A stretch of DNA of 64,000 nt from Puccinellia tenuiflora (Eukaryota; Streptophyta; Magnoliopsida; Poales; Poaceae): assembly GCA_012064385.1 (NCBI GenBank), contig QRDG01000855.1:87870-151869 (forward strand). The letters are read 5' to 3'. The notes under the pieces were generated by a model. It did no database searches. It was given only the letters and a program-made list of their open reading frames with translations, and was not told where the DNA came from. The translations under genes and the position numbers were made by a program. Of this stretch, positions 11,554-20,972 are shown in pieces; the stretch's first letter is position 1; every line of letters starts with the position of its first letter.

Positions 11554-13935
11554 GTGCTTGATAGTGGATGCACAAAACATATGACCGGAAGCAAAGAGAT
11601 AATGACGGAGATGAGACCAAATCTAAATGAAGTAACCATCACTTATGGAGATCGATCAAAAGCCAAGGTATTGGGTTTTGGCAAGGTGGTAATCGCTAGG
11701 GATATCACCTTAGTGAATGTCATGCTTGTCAAATCTCTTGGTTATAATTTAATTACCATTCGTGCACTTAATAAGATGGGCTTCGCCGTCTTTCTTGATA
11801 TTGATGTTGTGGTACTCTTGTGGAGAAAGACTCTAAAGGTCGCTTTTGTTGGGTATGTCGAGGATGATTTGTTTGTGGTTGACTTTTCGGGGAAAACCAC
11901 TTCAAATTCGATGTGCCTATTCGGAAAGGCCGACAAGGGTTGGTTGTGGCATCGCCGCCTAGCCCATGTCAACATGAGAACTTTGCAAAGTCTTCACAAG
12001 GGTGGCCACATTCTCGGACTAAAAGAAGATGTCTCTTTTGCCAAAGATCGTGTTTGTAGGGCATGTGTTGAAGGAAAGATGCATGATTCTCCCCATCCTA
12101 GCAAGACTATTATTTCATCCAAGAGGATCTTGGAGCTCCTCCATGTGGATCTTTTTGGTGTCGTTCCCGAAGCTAATCTTGGTGGGAAGAAGTATTGCTT
12201 GGTGATTGTTGATGACTATTCAAGATTCACTTGGGTTTATTTCTTCAAGTCAAAGAGTGAGACTCAACAAACCTTCATCGACTTCTCCATTGAAATGCAA
12301 CGTCAACACAATGTCCCCATATTGGCAATTAGAAGTGACAATGGCTCCGAGTTCAAGAACTACACCCTCAATGAATTTCTTAGTGAAGAGGGTATTCGTC
12401 ACCAATATTCCGCAACTTATACCCCTCAACAAAATGGTGTAGCCGAGAGGAAGAACCGGACTCTTATGGATATAGCAAGGTCCATGTTAGCGGAGTTTAA
12501 GACTCCGTTGAGTTTTTGGGCGGAAGCTATATCCACGGCATGTCACTCATCCAACCGGCTCTACTTCCGCAAAGGTTTGAACAAGACCCCCTATGAGATC
12601 CTCACCGGCAACAAGCCTAACATCTCCTACTTCCGTGTTTTCGGTTGTAAGTGTTTCTATTTGATCAAAGGTTGTCGCTTAACTAAATTCGAATCTAAAT
12701 CACTAGAGGGTATTTTTGTTGGTTACGGTGCCGAATCCCACACTTATAGAATCTATGATAAAGCCTCACGGCGTATCATAGAATCATGTAGTGTGGTGTT
12801 CGAGGAAAATGACGGCTCCCAAGTGGCGCAATTTCATGTTTCTGATGTAGATGATGTAATTCCTCAAGAAGCCATAAGAAGAATGAGTGTGGGATTTTTC
12901 CGCCCCGTTGAGGATACCCTTGTGGCGGATCGACAAGGACAATGCTCTACTCAAGTGGAGCCTTCATCTACACAAGAAAATCTTGCTAATGAAGAGCCTA
13001 TTGCACCAACCCGAGAACAAGTTGAAGACCCTCAACCCCTTGATCAAGTTGCTATGCAAGAGCCAAGCTCACCTATTCGTGATGCTAGCCATGATCAAGA
13101 CCTTGCTCAATCATCTTCTTCGTCAAATGTTGAAGCCGTGCCTATAGATGATCAAGGTAAACTTTCCGGTCAAGACAGGGACTCAAATGATCAAGATGAT
13201 CAAGTGATACCTCCAAGATGCAATGAGGATATCGAAGCCTGTCGTCGAGCTAGATTTGCAAGAACCATGGAACTTCGTAAGCATACTCTTGAGAAGGTTA
13301 TTGGTGATGTGAGAGGCAAGGTGTCCACCCGGAGGCAATTGGCAAACTTCAGTGATCATGAAGCTCACATTGCCTTGGTGGAACCGAAGAAAGTGTCCGA
13401 AGCTCTTGAAGATCCAGATTGGTTGGAAGCCATGCATGAAGAGCTCAACAATTTCGAACGCAATAAGGTTTGGAAGTTAGTTGAGAGGCCAAAGGAGTAC
13501 CGCAATGTTATTGGCACAAAGTGGATTTTCAAGAACAAGCAAGATGAACATGGCATGGTTGTGAGGAACAAGGCTAGATTGGTGGATCAAGGGTACTCTC
13601 AAGTTGAAGGCATTGATTTTGGAGAGACCTATGCTCCTGTGGCTCGCCTTGAGTCCATCCGTATCCTTCTCGCTTATGCATCCCGTTATAACTTTAAATT
13701 GCAACAAATGGATGTTAAAAGTTCCTTTCTCAATGAACCCTTAAAGGAGTTGGTGTTCGTTAAGCAACCCCCAGGGTTCGAGGACCTCAACTTCCCTAAC
13801 CATGTCTACAAGCTTGACAAGGCGCTCTATGGACTTAAACAAGCCCCACGTGCGTGTTATGAGCACCTTAGAGAGTTATTGTTAGACCGTGGATTTGAAG
13901 TTGGGCAAATTGATCCCACTCTTTTACTTGAGTAG
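11554..13935 (+). CDS. Copia pol, C-terminally truncated (protease, integrase, partial reverse transcriptase)
   Basis: The frame is open from 11527; coordinates begin at VLDSGC, the protease active site (Asp-Ser-Gly). Near residues 130-170 comes the HHCC zinc region (LWHRRLAHVN ... CRACVEGK). The integrase core follows with D about 198, D about 262 (RSDNGSEF) and E about 298 (GVAERKNRT), the last two 35 residues apart. Reverse transcriptase starts near residue 600 (GTKWIFKNK, QQMDVKSSFLN, YGLKQAPRACY) and stops at DPTLL before the YVDD box. The final codons and TAG come from LTR sequence. RNase H is absent, so the product would be inactive as a polymerase. Confidence 0.9.
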   Translation: MLDSGCTKHMTGSKEIMTEMRPNLNEVTITYGDRSKAKVLGFGKVVIARDITLVNVMLVKSLGYNLITIRALNKMGFAVFLDIDVVVLLWRKTLKVAFVGYVEDDLFVVDFSGKTTSNSMCLFGKADKGWLWHRRLAHVNMRTLQSLHKGGHILGLKEDVSFAKDRVCRACVEGKMHDSPHPSKTIISSKRILELLHVDLFGVVPEANLGGKKYCLVIVDDYSRFTWVYFFKSKSETQQTFIDFSIEMQRQHNVPILAIRSDNGSEFKNYTLNEFLSEEGIRHQYSATYTPQQNGVAERKNRTLMDIARSMLAEFKTPLSFWAEAISTACHSSNRLYFRKGLNKTPYEILTGNKPNISYFRVFGCKCFYLIKGCRLTKFESKSLEGIFVGYGAESHTYRIYDKASRRIIESCSVVFEENDGSQVAQFHVSDVDDVIPQEAIRRMSVGFFRPVEDTLVADRQGQCSTQVEPSSTQENLANEEPIAPTREQVEDPQPLDQVAMQEPSSPIRDASHDQDLAQSSSSSNVEAVPIDDQGKLSGQDRDSNDQDDQVIPPRCNEDIEACRRARFARTMELRKHTLEKVIGDVRGKVSTRRQLANFSDHEAHIALVEPKKVSEALEDPDWLEAMHEELNNFERNKVWKLVERPKEYRNVIGTKWIFKNKQDEHGMVVRNKARLVDQGYSQVEGIDFGETYAPVARLESIRILLAYASRYNFKLQQMDVKSSFLNEPLKELVFVKQPPGFEDLNFPNHVYKLDKALYGLKQAPRACYEHLRELLLDRGFEVGQIDPTLLLE

Positions 13936-14231
13936 GCCTCTTGTGGCGCGCTCACACCCCTCCAACGAGACGTACTCCCTTAACAAGGAGGAACTCGGGA
14001 ATACATCCTTGTCTCCGCGTGCTTCTACTTTCGGTTATCTCTATCCCTTTGTTGTCCTTACTTGTATCTTGTTAATTGACTAGTTGTAATAGTTTGCTCA
14101 TCATATAGGTAAATTCACCTTAGTTGCATATCTAGAGAATTTACCTTCGTGTCAAGCCTAAAATCGAAAAAGTATTAAAATTTGGTGTAGCACCTATTCA
14201 CCCCCCTCTAGGTGGCCATACGATCCTTTCA
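13927..14231 (+). repeat. 3' LTR remnant of the copia element
   Basis: Only the last 305 bp of the 3' LTR remain. They are fused directly to the reverse transcriptase frame at 13926/13927 and followed by the target duplication CCATC at 14232-14236. The polypurine tract and the first about 1 kb of the LTR are gone. Confidence 0.9.
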
Positions 14232-14236
14232 CCATC

Positions 14237-14930
14237 TAGGGAAAGCCCACACGCCAAGGTTGTGTGCATGGTGTTTTGGCTACAAAATAGTTGGCACCCG
14301 TGACTAAGGCGGTGCCTGGCACGTGTTCCCACTTGGCGGTGGCACCGATAAGCCACTTTAAGGGTCTAGAGCAGGCCTATAGGTCGGGCTAACTAGACAT
14401 CCTCACATCCTCCACAGACATATGAGGACTCCAAATAGTAAAGTGTTTTCATAATTATTTGAAAAGTTGTGCACACTAGAAAATATCAAACACATTTCGA
14501 AGAGCATAATAGATCAAATCGTATTAATGTGAAAGTTGTAGAATCCATAATATTGTTTATGATCATTGGTTGTTAGTTTAAGTTCTTATATTTCAGTATT
14601 AAGTACATATAATCACGTGTCGTGGGAATATTATTGAACATAATGTTACTTGTAAGACGCACATGACCAATTTTTTTTTGAAGAATCTAGAAGTTGAATT
14701 TATGTTCTAGAAGTTTCTATAAATTTTAAAGATGAGAGATCTAGGGCTGAAGCGACTGTGACCCATCACACACACAAAAAGCGATCAGCGCTCAGAGCAC
14801 GCACGCACGCTGAGTGTTTAGTTTCATTTTATCTCCCGATTTTCTTCACATTTTTATTTTCCGTTTTTCTCTATTTTTGGAAATGATTTAATAAATTATA
14901 TGTGGAACCTATTTTTATTTTATCATATAT
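14237..14930. other. Intergenic DNA, nothing recognised
   Basis: About 0.7 kb with no credible coding frame. A GC-rich start (to about 14400) grades into AT-rich sequence. The alternating cgcacgcacgctgag near 14805 is low complexity. Confidence 0.5.
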
Positions 14931-15720
14931 TCTATGAAATTTTTCATTGTGCGTTCACAAAAAGATCACACTGTATTTACAAAAAAAATGGCTATTAAAA
15001 ATGTTCATATTACTAAAAACCTATTCAAGTTATTAAGAAGTGTTCATGCACTCCAAATAAAGTTCACGCCATTAAAAAGCACATGTTGTTTTAAAAAAGG
15101 TTCGCACTATTTTGCAAGAATATTCAAATACTTAAAATATAATTTTCATGCTATAAGAAAAATTACGGTTGCTACAAAAAATAGTCACACTATTTCGCAA
15201 AAATGTTCGCATGCCATTAATAAAAGGCCGTGTGTACGTGTTGAAAAAATGTTCACAAGTTTGGAAAACAATGTTCAAGTATTATTGAAAAAAATCACGG
15301 TTAAAATATGTTGATGGATAAAAAAACATGTTTACGGATTAGAAAAAAATCACGGGTCCACAAATGTTCACGGGTTAGAAAATTCACGAGTCCAAAATAT
15401 GTGCATGGTTGAAAAATGTTCGTGGTTTCACGGGGCCAAAGAAAAGTTGATAGTTTAAAAAATATTCACGGGCTAGAAAAAACTCATGGGTCCAAAAATG
15501 TTCACAGTTGAATAATATTCACGTATTCAAAAAACATGTTCACTTGTTAGAAAATAATTCACGGGTCCAAAAATCACGGTTAAAAAAAACATGTTCGCCT
15601 GTTAGAAAAAAATTACGGGTCCAAGAAAAGTTCACGTATTGAATACAAAATGTTCACAGGTCCAATAAAATAATTCACTAATTCAAACAAATTTTTATAC
15701 ATTAGTTTCCGAAAAAATTC
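14931..15720. repeat. Decayed array of short AT-rich repeats (ttcacgggt / aaaatgttc words)
   Basis: Words such as ttcacgggtccaaaa, aaaatgttcac and gttagaaaa recur dozens of times with a loose spacing of about 25-40 bp and no exact period. A 126-codon frame at 14934-15314 is built from these words and has no family features. The array is followed by an A-rich tract to about 15920. Confidence 0.55.
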
Positions 15721-16367
15721 ATGTATTAACGAAAAAGAAACAAAGGAAAAACATAAAAAGAAAAAAAACAAATGCATGTATTACCCTCTAAAACAAAATA
15801 TAGGAAAACAAAAGTAAAAAAAGAAACGGTAAAGATAGAACGAGTAAAAGTAAAGAAATGAAAAAACAATGAAACAGAAAAAACGAAATAAAGAAAAGAA
15901 AAGAAAAAATAAAAGGAGTCGGCCTAAGCGGAGACAGACAACGGGCGAGTCCTATACTCCTACTAGAGAGCCAATCGAGCAGCCAACCACCGCAGCAAAT
16001 TTCTACGGAATCGAGCGAAATCAAGGTCACTTTGCCCTACCTTGTTAGTAACCGTGAGGAGTCCCTCGATCTTCTCTTGCAGGAGTCGCTATTGCTGGGC
16101 CACCGGATCCAGTATCTGGCCTCCATCATGGAGGAATTCGGTATCCCCATCGCCTCCGAGAAGGTCAAAATGCTGATGATCATGTCCCGCGCACTTCTCG
16201 TGAGGAGGAGAAGAAGGCCATTTACTCGTACGATAAGCACCGTCTCGGCTGGAAATCTACATGGGGCAGTAGGACGTCAAACCATGGTTACTTCAATGAT
16301 ATAAGTAAGACTAATCTCTTCCTTTCATGTCTCAATCAATGCACTCCCATCTTTCCTTCTTGTATAA

Positions 16368-16842
16368 GGCTGGTGCCAGTGCACCGCCCCACTACCGCCC
16401 GGCCACGTCAGTTTTTACCCCCACTCTCACCCCACTCTCACCTCACTCTCACCCCACGGTGCCAATGCACGGGCTGTAGTGACACTGCCACTTCTCTCTC
16501 CTCCACGTCATCGTTCTGTAGATACTGCTAATTTTTTGTTTAAATAGTTTAAAAAATAGTCAAATGGATTGTACAAAATTATATAAGTCAGCTACAGCTT
16601 CCAAATATTTTTTAATTTTTTTTTAATTTTTTATGAATTTAAATCAGAGAAAGAAAAAAGAAAAAAGAAAAAAAAAAGCTTACCGTCGCGCTCTCGCCCG
16701 CCTCTCGCCCGCTCCCGCCCGCCTCCCGCCGGGCGACGGATCCGTCGCCCGGCGACTGCCTCCCGCCTCTCTCTCGCCTCGCTCCCGCCCCGGCCCGGCC
16801 CGGGCGGTACCGCCCGCGCTCCCGCCCGCGTTGGCACCAGCC
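16368..16842. mobile_element. PIF/Harbinger (Tourist-type) MITE
   Basis: A 475-bp element begins GGCTGGTGCCAG and ends TTGGCACCAGCC, giving terminal inverted repeats of about 11 bp. It is flanked by the 3-bp duplication TAA at 16365-16367 and 16843-16845. The right half is very GC-rich (CGCCCGC words). It lies in the intron of the DUF6598 pseudogene and has no transposase. Confidence 0.85.
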
Positions 16843-16912
16843 TAAGCAAAGATTTTCTGTAGTAATAAATTCAGTTTAGAGTTCTAAACTTGACTTAATT
16901 TGGTGCTTTCAA

Positions 16913-18304
16913 CACTAGTAGGAAAACAGTTACCCGTGGCGCACCATTTTTGGTTACCCGTGGGCCGTGGCGCAGGCCCTGCGCCACGGATAGCCACGCC
17001 ACGGGGTAACAATTTACCCGTGGCGCAGGTGTGTTGTGCGGCACGAGTAGGCGACCATACCTGTGGCGCAACGCCCTAATGTTGTGCCACGGCTAGCTAC
17101 GACGAGGTCCAAAAAAAAAAAAGAGACCCCCCGGGGGGCTTCGTCTTCGTCGGCGGCGTGCTCGGTTCGACAGCAGCGCGCGCGGGGAGCCTTCGTCGAC
17201 AGGGACGCGTCGCGGCGCCGTTCCAGAAGGATGTGCCGGTGGCCTCGCCGTTCTAGGAGGGCGCGTCGCCACGGGGGAGAGGAGGCGCATCGGGCGGCTT
17301 TAGATCGGGCCGCCATGGACGCGTACCTCGAAGCGCGGGGGGGGGGGGGGCTTCGTGCTGAACACGCGTTACGGGTGGGGCCACGGCGGAGTCGGAGCGG
17401 AGCCTCGGACAGGAGGAGGCCGGCGGCGAGGATGAGGGCCGGGCGGAGCTGGCGTTAGCGCGGGGAGTGGGGGTCTTCGTTGGGGAGTGACAGACCTCGT
17501 CGGCGGCGTCGCGCCGGGGCTGCGCACGGCGGGGGGCTTCACGCCGGACCTGGGCCGTGTGAGAGGCTTCGCTTCGGGGCCGCTGTCCTCGACTCGGGGA
17601 GCTCCGCGCCCGGGCCATCGCCGTCCAACGCCTCGGGGATCGAGCTTCGCGCCGGAGCTGGATAGAGAGCTCTGCGCCACGTCGGGCTGTTGCCGTCCTC
17701 CACCTCGGGGAGCTTCGCGCCGGAGCAGGGCAGCGAGATTGGGTGCTCCTTTTCCAGGCCGTCGCCGTCCTTCGCCTCGAGGGCTCTGCCTTGGAGCTGG
17801 ATCGAGGCCTTTGCGTCTGAGAAAGGACAGCGCGGGTGCTTCACGTGCTACCCGCAGTGCCACATCAACGATCCGGACTCCCTACTCTCAACCAATCAGA
17901 ACAAGGATACAAAGGACACACGGATTGTGTGTTTTCCCTCAGCCAATCATAGAGCAAACTGCTATTCAGACTTTTAGCACCGTCGCACGTAGTAGTGGCA
18001 CATCACTTTTTCATGCGCCATGAGTAAGGGTCTAAGAAAAAAAAAAGCAAAGAGTTGGATCTGAACCAAAAATAGCCATGGGGCACCTAGTCACGGTGCG
18101 CCACGGGTAAGTTGCTACCCGTGGCGCACCTAAATGATGTGCGCCGTGGGTAAGGAGGGGGCACACCAGCTAGCCCGGCCACCACATAGCCGTGGTGCAC
18201 CCAATTTTTGGTGCGCCACGGGTAAGGCCTTACCCGTGGCGCACCGTTTTTCGTGGCGGTGCGCCACGGTTATTTTTTCACCTATAAACGTTTTCCTACT
18301 AGTG
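16913..18304. mobile_element. Non-autonomous CACTA element, 1392 bp
   Basis: It begins CACTAGTAGGAAAAC and ends with the inverse, GTTTTCCTACTAGTG. The 3-bp target duplication CAA is at 16910-16912 and 18305-18307. Subterminal regions hold repeated words such as gtggcgcacc and ggtgcgccac in both directions, as expected for transposase binding sites. The GC-rich centre gives overlapping frames in all phases but no transposase motif. It separates the first exon of the DUF6598 gene from the rest. Confidence 0.93.
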
Positions 18305-19220
18305 CAACCACGTTGAGTCCTATGCAATTCACCTGCTCCACGCCCGGTATCTTTCCATACTCTGCCAAGACCGGCAGTGCGTTGCAGATCTACTCCATCC
18401 GTATTGTTGATCTGCATCCCAAATTGGACTGGCCGCTCAAGGTCTGGGGCGTGGTAACATTCTCTTCTGCCGCTCCTCTCCTGGGCTGACCGCCAAAAAC
18501 TCACTCAAAAGGTATATGCACTATAGTTCTACATTCTCCTCATTTTGCTTCTTGGTCATGCATGTAATGATGACGGTGATGCTTGCAGAATCCTTTTCTG
18601 TGCTTGACGGGCCCGTCTCGTGCAATCGTGGCCGCGGAAGATGTCACATTCGAAGTTGAACTGCGGATAAAGTATGGAGCAGAGTACCAACATACAGCGG
18701 TGTTGGCTGGTCACTACCGTTACCACTCTGTATGTGATGTCGCTCCTGAGATAGCCAGTGGCTGTTGTACAGCAAAAGTAAGACTGGAGCAGCTTTCTAG
18801 AGCAATCCAGGCCACTATCGTGGGTGTTCACGTTGGAGGGGGGTTGCTGACTTTTGAAAATGGATGCCAAGTTTTTTGCTACTCATTTGCTTCAGAAAAG
18901 GTTATTGGGATTCCCATGCCCAGGAAAATTATGTTGCTTGATTGTCGTGGTGGAGAAACGCCTAAAGGATCAGATGGTTACATTTGTCTGTCAAGGAATG
19001 TTGTTTTAGTGAAATCGCAAGGAACACTGAGAGTTGCCATACGAGCCTACCCGGGACGTGGTGATAATATACTGGGTCATGTCGACTTCCCTGTCAAAAA
19101 TTGCAAAACAAGTGAGCGTGAATGTTTTGTTTGCGGTTCTAAGGTGAAGGTTGTTGTTGCTTGGTCCCTCCTTGTGACGGACAAGGAAGAGCTCATGCTC
19201 GAGGGATATGTTCCACTCTA

Positions 19221-19337
19221 GGCCTTGTTCGGTTAAGCCACATCCCAAGGGGATTTAAGAAGATTGGAGGGGATTTGGGAGGATTTTGGCTTGTAGGGGA
19301 TTTAATCCCCTTTCATTTCTTCTAAACCGAACAAGGC
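19221..19337. mobile_element. Short MITE-like inverted repeat (GCCTTGTTCGGTT ends)
   Basis: About 117 bp with ends GGCCTTGTTCGGTT and AACCGAACAAGGC. Its first base overlaps the TAG stop of the DUF6598 frame. No clean target duplication is seen, so the superfamily is left open. Confidence 0.6.
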
Positions 19338-19739
19338 TGTAGAAGGCTATGTCAGGCATGACATATGTTATGCTATGTTGGGTTGTTGAAATGTTGGGAG
19401 AATTTGTGTATGGAACAGCTCTGATAGTATTATTTGTGTATCAGCTCTAGCTTATGTTTTCCGGTTTGTGTTGTGATTTTGTGAAGCATTGTTATGCTGG
19501 TGGTTTGATAAAATGTTAAAGTATTAGTCTATCGACCAGATATCTAAGATGCCCAACTGTTTGAGGATCAACTCTACCTTATGTCATCCAACTATATTTC
19601 TATAAGGTTATGTACTGCCTGTGTGTATCGGCTCTACCTTATATATATGTAGTACTTATGTTGTGTGAAGTAATTCTATTTTCATTAGTGTGTGTACTTG
19701 CGTTATGTGGAATGTCTAAATTGTAATACGTTTGTTTTC
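19338..19739. other. Downstream region of the DUF6598 locus
   Basis: About 400 bp of T-rich sequence with repeated atgttatgctatgttg-like words. It may include the former 3' UTR. No coding sequence is seen. Confidence 0.4.
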
Positions 19740-20570
19740 TCCGTTGGGAGCAGTTCAGTGTGTGCAGCTTTGGCTAGCCATCGGCGAGGTCGAGCACAAC
19801 ACCAATTTCCCGGATGAGCTCCTGTGGCCACAGGACGGTACTCTGTTGTCTGCTCGATCTACCCACAAGGCCACAATGGTGTGTGGAGAAACGGAGGGCC
19901 ACTCAAGTGCAAGATATTCATGTGGACATGCTACATGATTTGCTTGCAGGAGGACACGGTAGATCATATCTTTGCCCACCGAGGCAAGTCTGGTATAAAT
20001 TTTATCAACACTGGATCTGAATTCTCACGCAACGAACAGAGACACAGGTTTTTTTTGTGCTACGTTCAACTATTGTAGCTTTTCCATTATCTCATTTTAT
20101 TTTGTTACAGAAAGTAAACGGTCTCCAACGGCCCGAGTGAAAAGCCCGCGACGATCCTTGGTGATCGCGCCATCCCATGATCGAGACCATGTGGGGTATC
20201 CAGCTGACCACTTCAGTCAGTGCGCAGACTTCTGAAACTGGCCGTTTGTCTGAAACTGAAACAGCTAGCCTACTGAACTCTGATAGCACAAGGTTTAAAC
20301 AACAAATGTTTCCTCACCTTGAGCATCGACGCTGCCTTGCCTACGGCTGGAGGAATGGTGGAGCAGGGACAGATCATGGTTGTAAGAATACCAGGAACAA
20401 CTTCGATGCCTTAGTAACTCTAACGTGCTGGTCTTTATGCAAGCATCGGAATGCACGGGTTCTTGGCACTACTAGACAGCACAACACCTCTCATCTCAGA
20501 TTAGTGATGAATTCAAGCAAAGGTCTATGGCAAGGGCTGGTATTATTGAATACAGCGACAGCGTAAGTGT
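19740..20570 (+). pseudogene. Decayed LINE (non-LTR) ORF2 C-terminal region
   Basis: Two stretches resemble the end of plant LINE ORF2. At about 19860-19960 a frame reads HNGVWRNGGPLKCKIFMW, like the zf-RVT region where the pattern is usually W...PPKCKFFxW. At about 20400-20540 another reads LTCWSLCKHRNARV, like the conserved WxLWKERNxRVF segment. Stops and frame changes lie between them. It appears to be an old remnant next to the RPC9 gene. Confidence 0.5.
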
Positions 20571-20972
20571 GTTGGTAGTGGACTCTTGTCGTTCGCGATA
20601 AGGGCATGACCTTATAAATATACCTTATAAATATTTCTGCCTTCTACACAAGTATGGTACGCTACTGGCATAGCGCACAACAGACTGGTGCCACTTTACT
20701 GAGCCAGGATATCACCGAAGTTCTGGCAATGTGTACCAAAGCCAAAGGCCTCTTCATGTGTTACGTTGAGCATGGTAATTGAGTTTACAGTATCACATCT
20801 TAGAGGAAATGTTAAGTTGTTGAGTTCATTTTCATTTTCCAATTCAGGACATTGAGCATTTCTAACATGGATGCAGACACTAAGACTCTTGTTACTCTAC
20901 AACATGTATGCAGACACATACGCTTACAGGCTAGTCTGAGAATCTGCATCCCACATCAAGAATACGACTATT
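20571..20972. other. Intergenic / 3' flank of RPC9
   Basis: About 400 bp between the LINE remnant and the minus-strand RPC9 stop codon. It probably includes the RPC9 3' UTR. Two copies of ccttataaatat near 20610-20630 are a small local repeat. No gene is recognised. Confidence 0.4.

Larger units (their letters stand above)
329..14231 (+). mobile_element. Ty1-copia LTR retrotransposon (SIRE/Maximus-like), interrupted and internally deleted
   Basis: The outer element starts with TGAAAGAGCATG and ends with CCTTTCA. It is flanked by the 5-bp target duplication CCATC at 324-328 and 14232-14236. A primer binding site complementary to initiator Met-tRNA follows the 5' LTR, then gag, protease, integrase and part of reverse transcriptase. 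A gypsy element is inserted in the 5' LTR. The rest of reverse transcriptase, RNase H, the polypurine tract and about 1 kb of the 3' LTR are missing. The 303 bp that can be compared between the LTRs differ at roughly 4% of sites by eye, so this is the oldest insertion of the nest. It cannot move on its own. Confidence 0.9.
15988..19221 (+). pseudogene. DUF6598-family gene with several frameshifts, interrupted by transposons
   Basis: Exon 1 (about 15988-16304, donor GTAAGA) encodes a family-like N-terminal region (ESLDLLLQES, MEEFGIPIASEKVKM); its true start is not clear. The frame shifts near 16200 before a segment reading KKAIYSYDKHRLGWKSTWG. After the intron with its insertions, exon 2 (about 18317-18511) carries IYSIRIVDLHPKLDWPL, then shifts frame near 18450 and again near 18475-18488 before the donor at 18512. 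Exon 3 (18589-19221, 210 codons) is fully open and holds most of the DUF6598 domain (CLTGPSRAIVAAEDVTFEVEL ... VKVVVAWSLL). The family is a grass-expanded set of unknown function. Exon 3 intact with exons 1-2 broken suggests a pseudogene, or sequencing indels. Confidence 0.7.

Noticed and set aside
17063..18023. Several overlapping GC-rich frames on both strands at 17.0-18.0 kb
   Set aside because: They lie inside the bounded CACTA element, overlap each other in all phases, and show no transposase motif.
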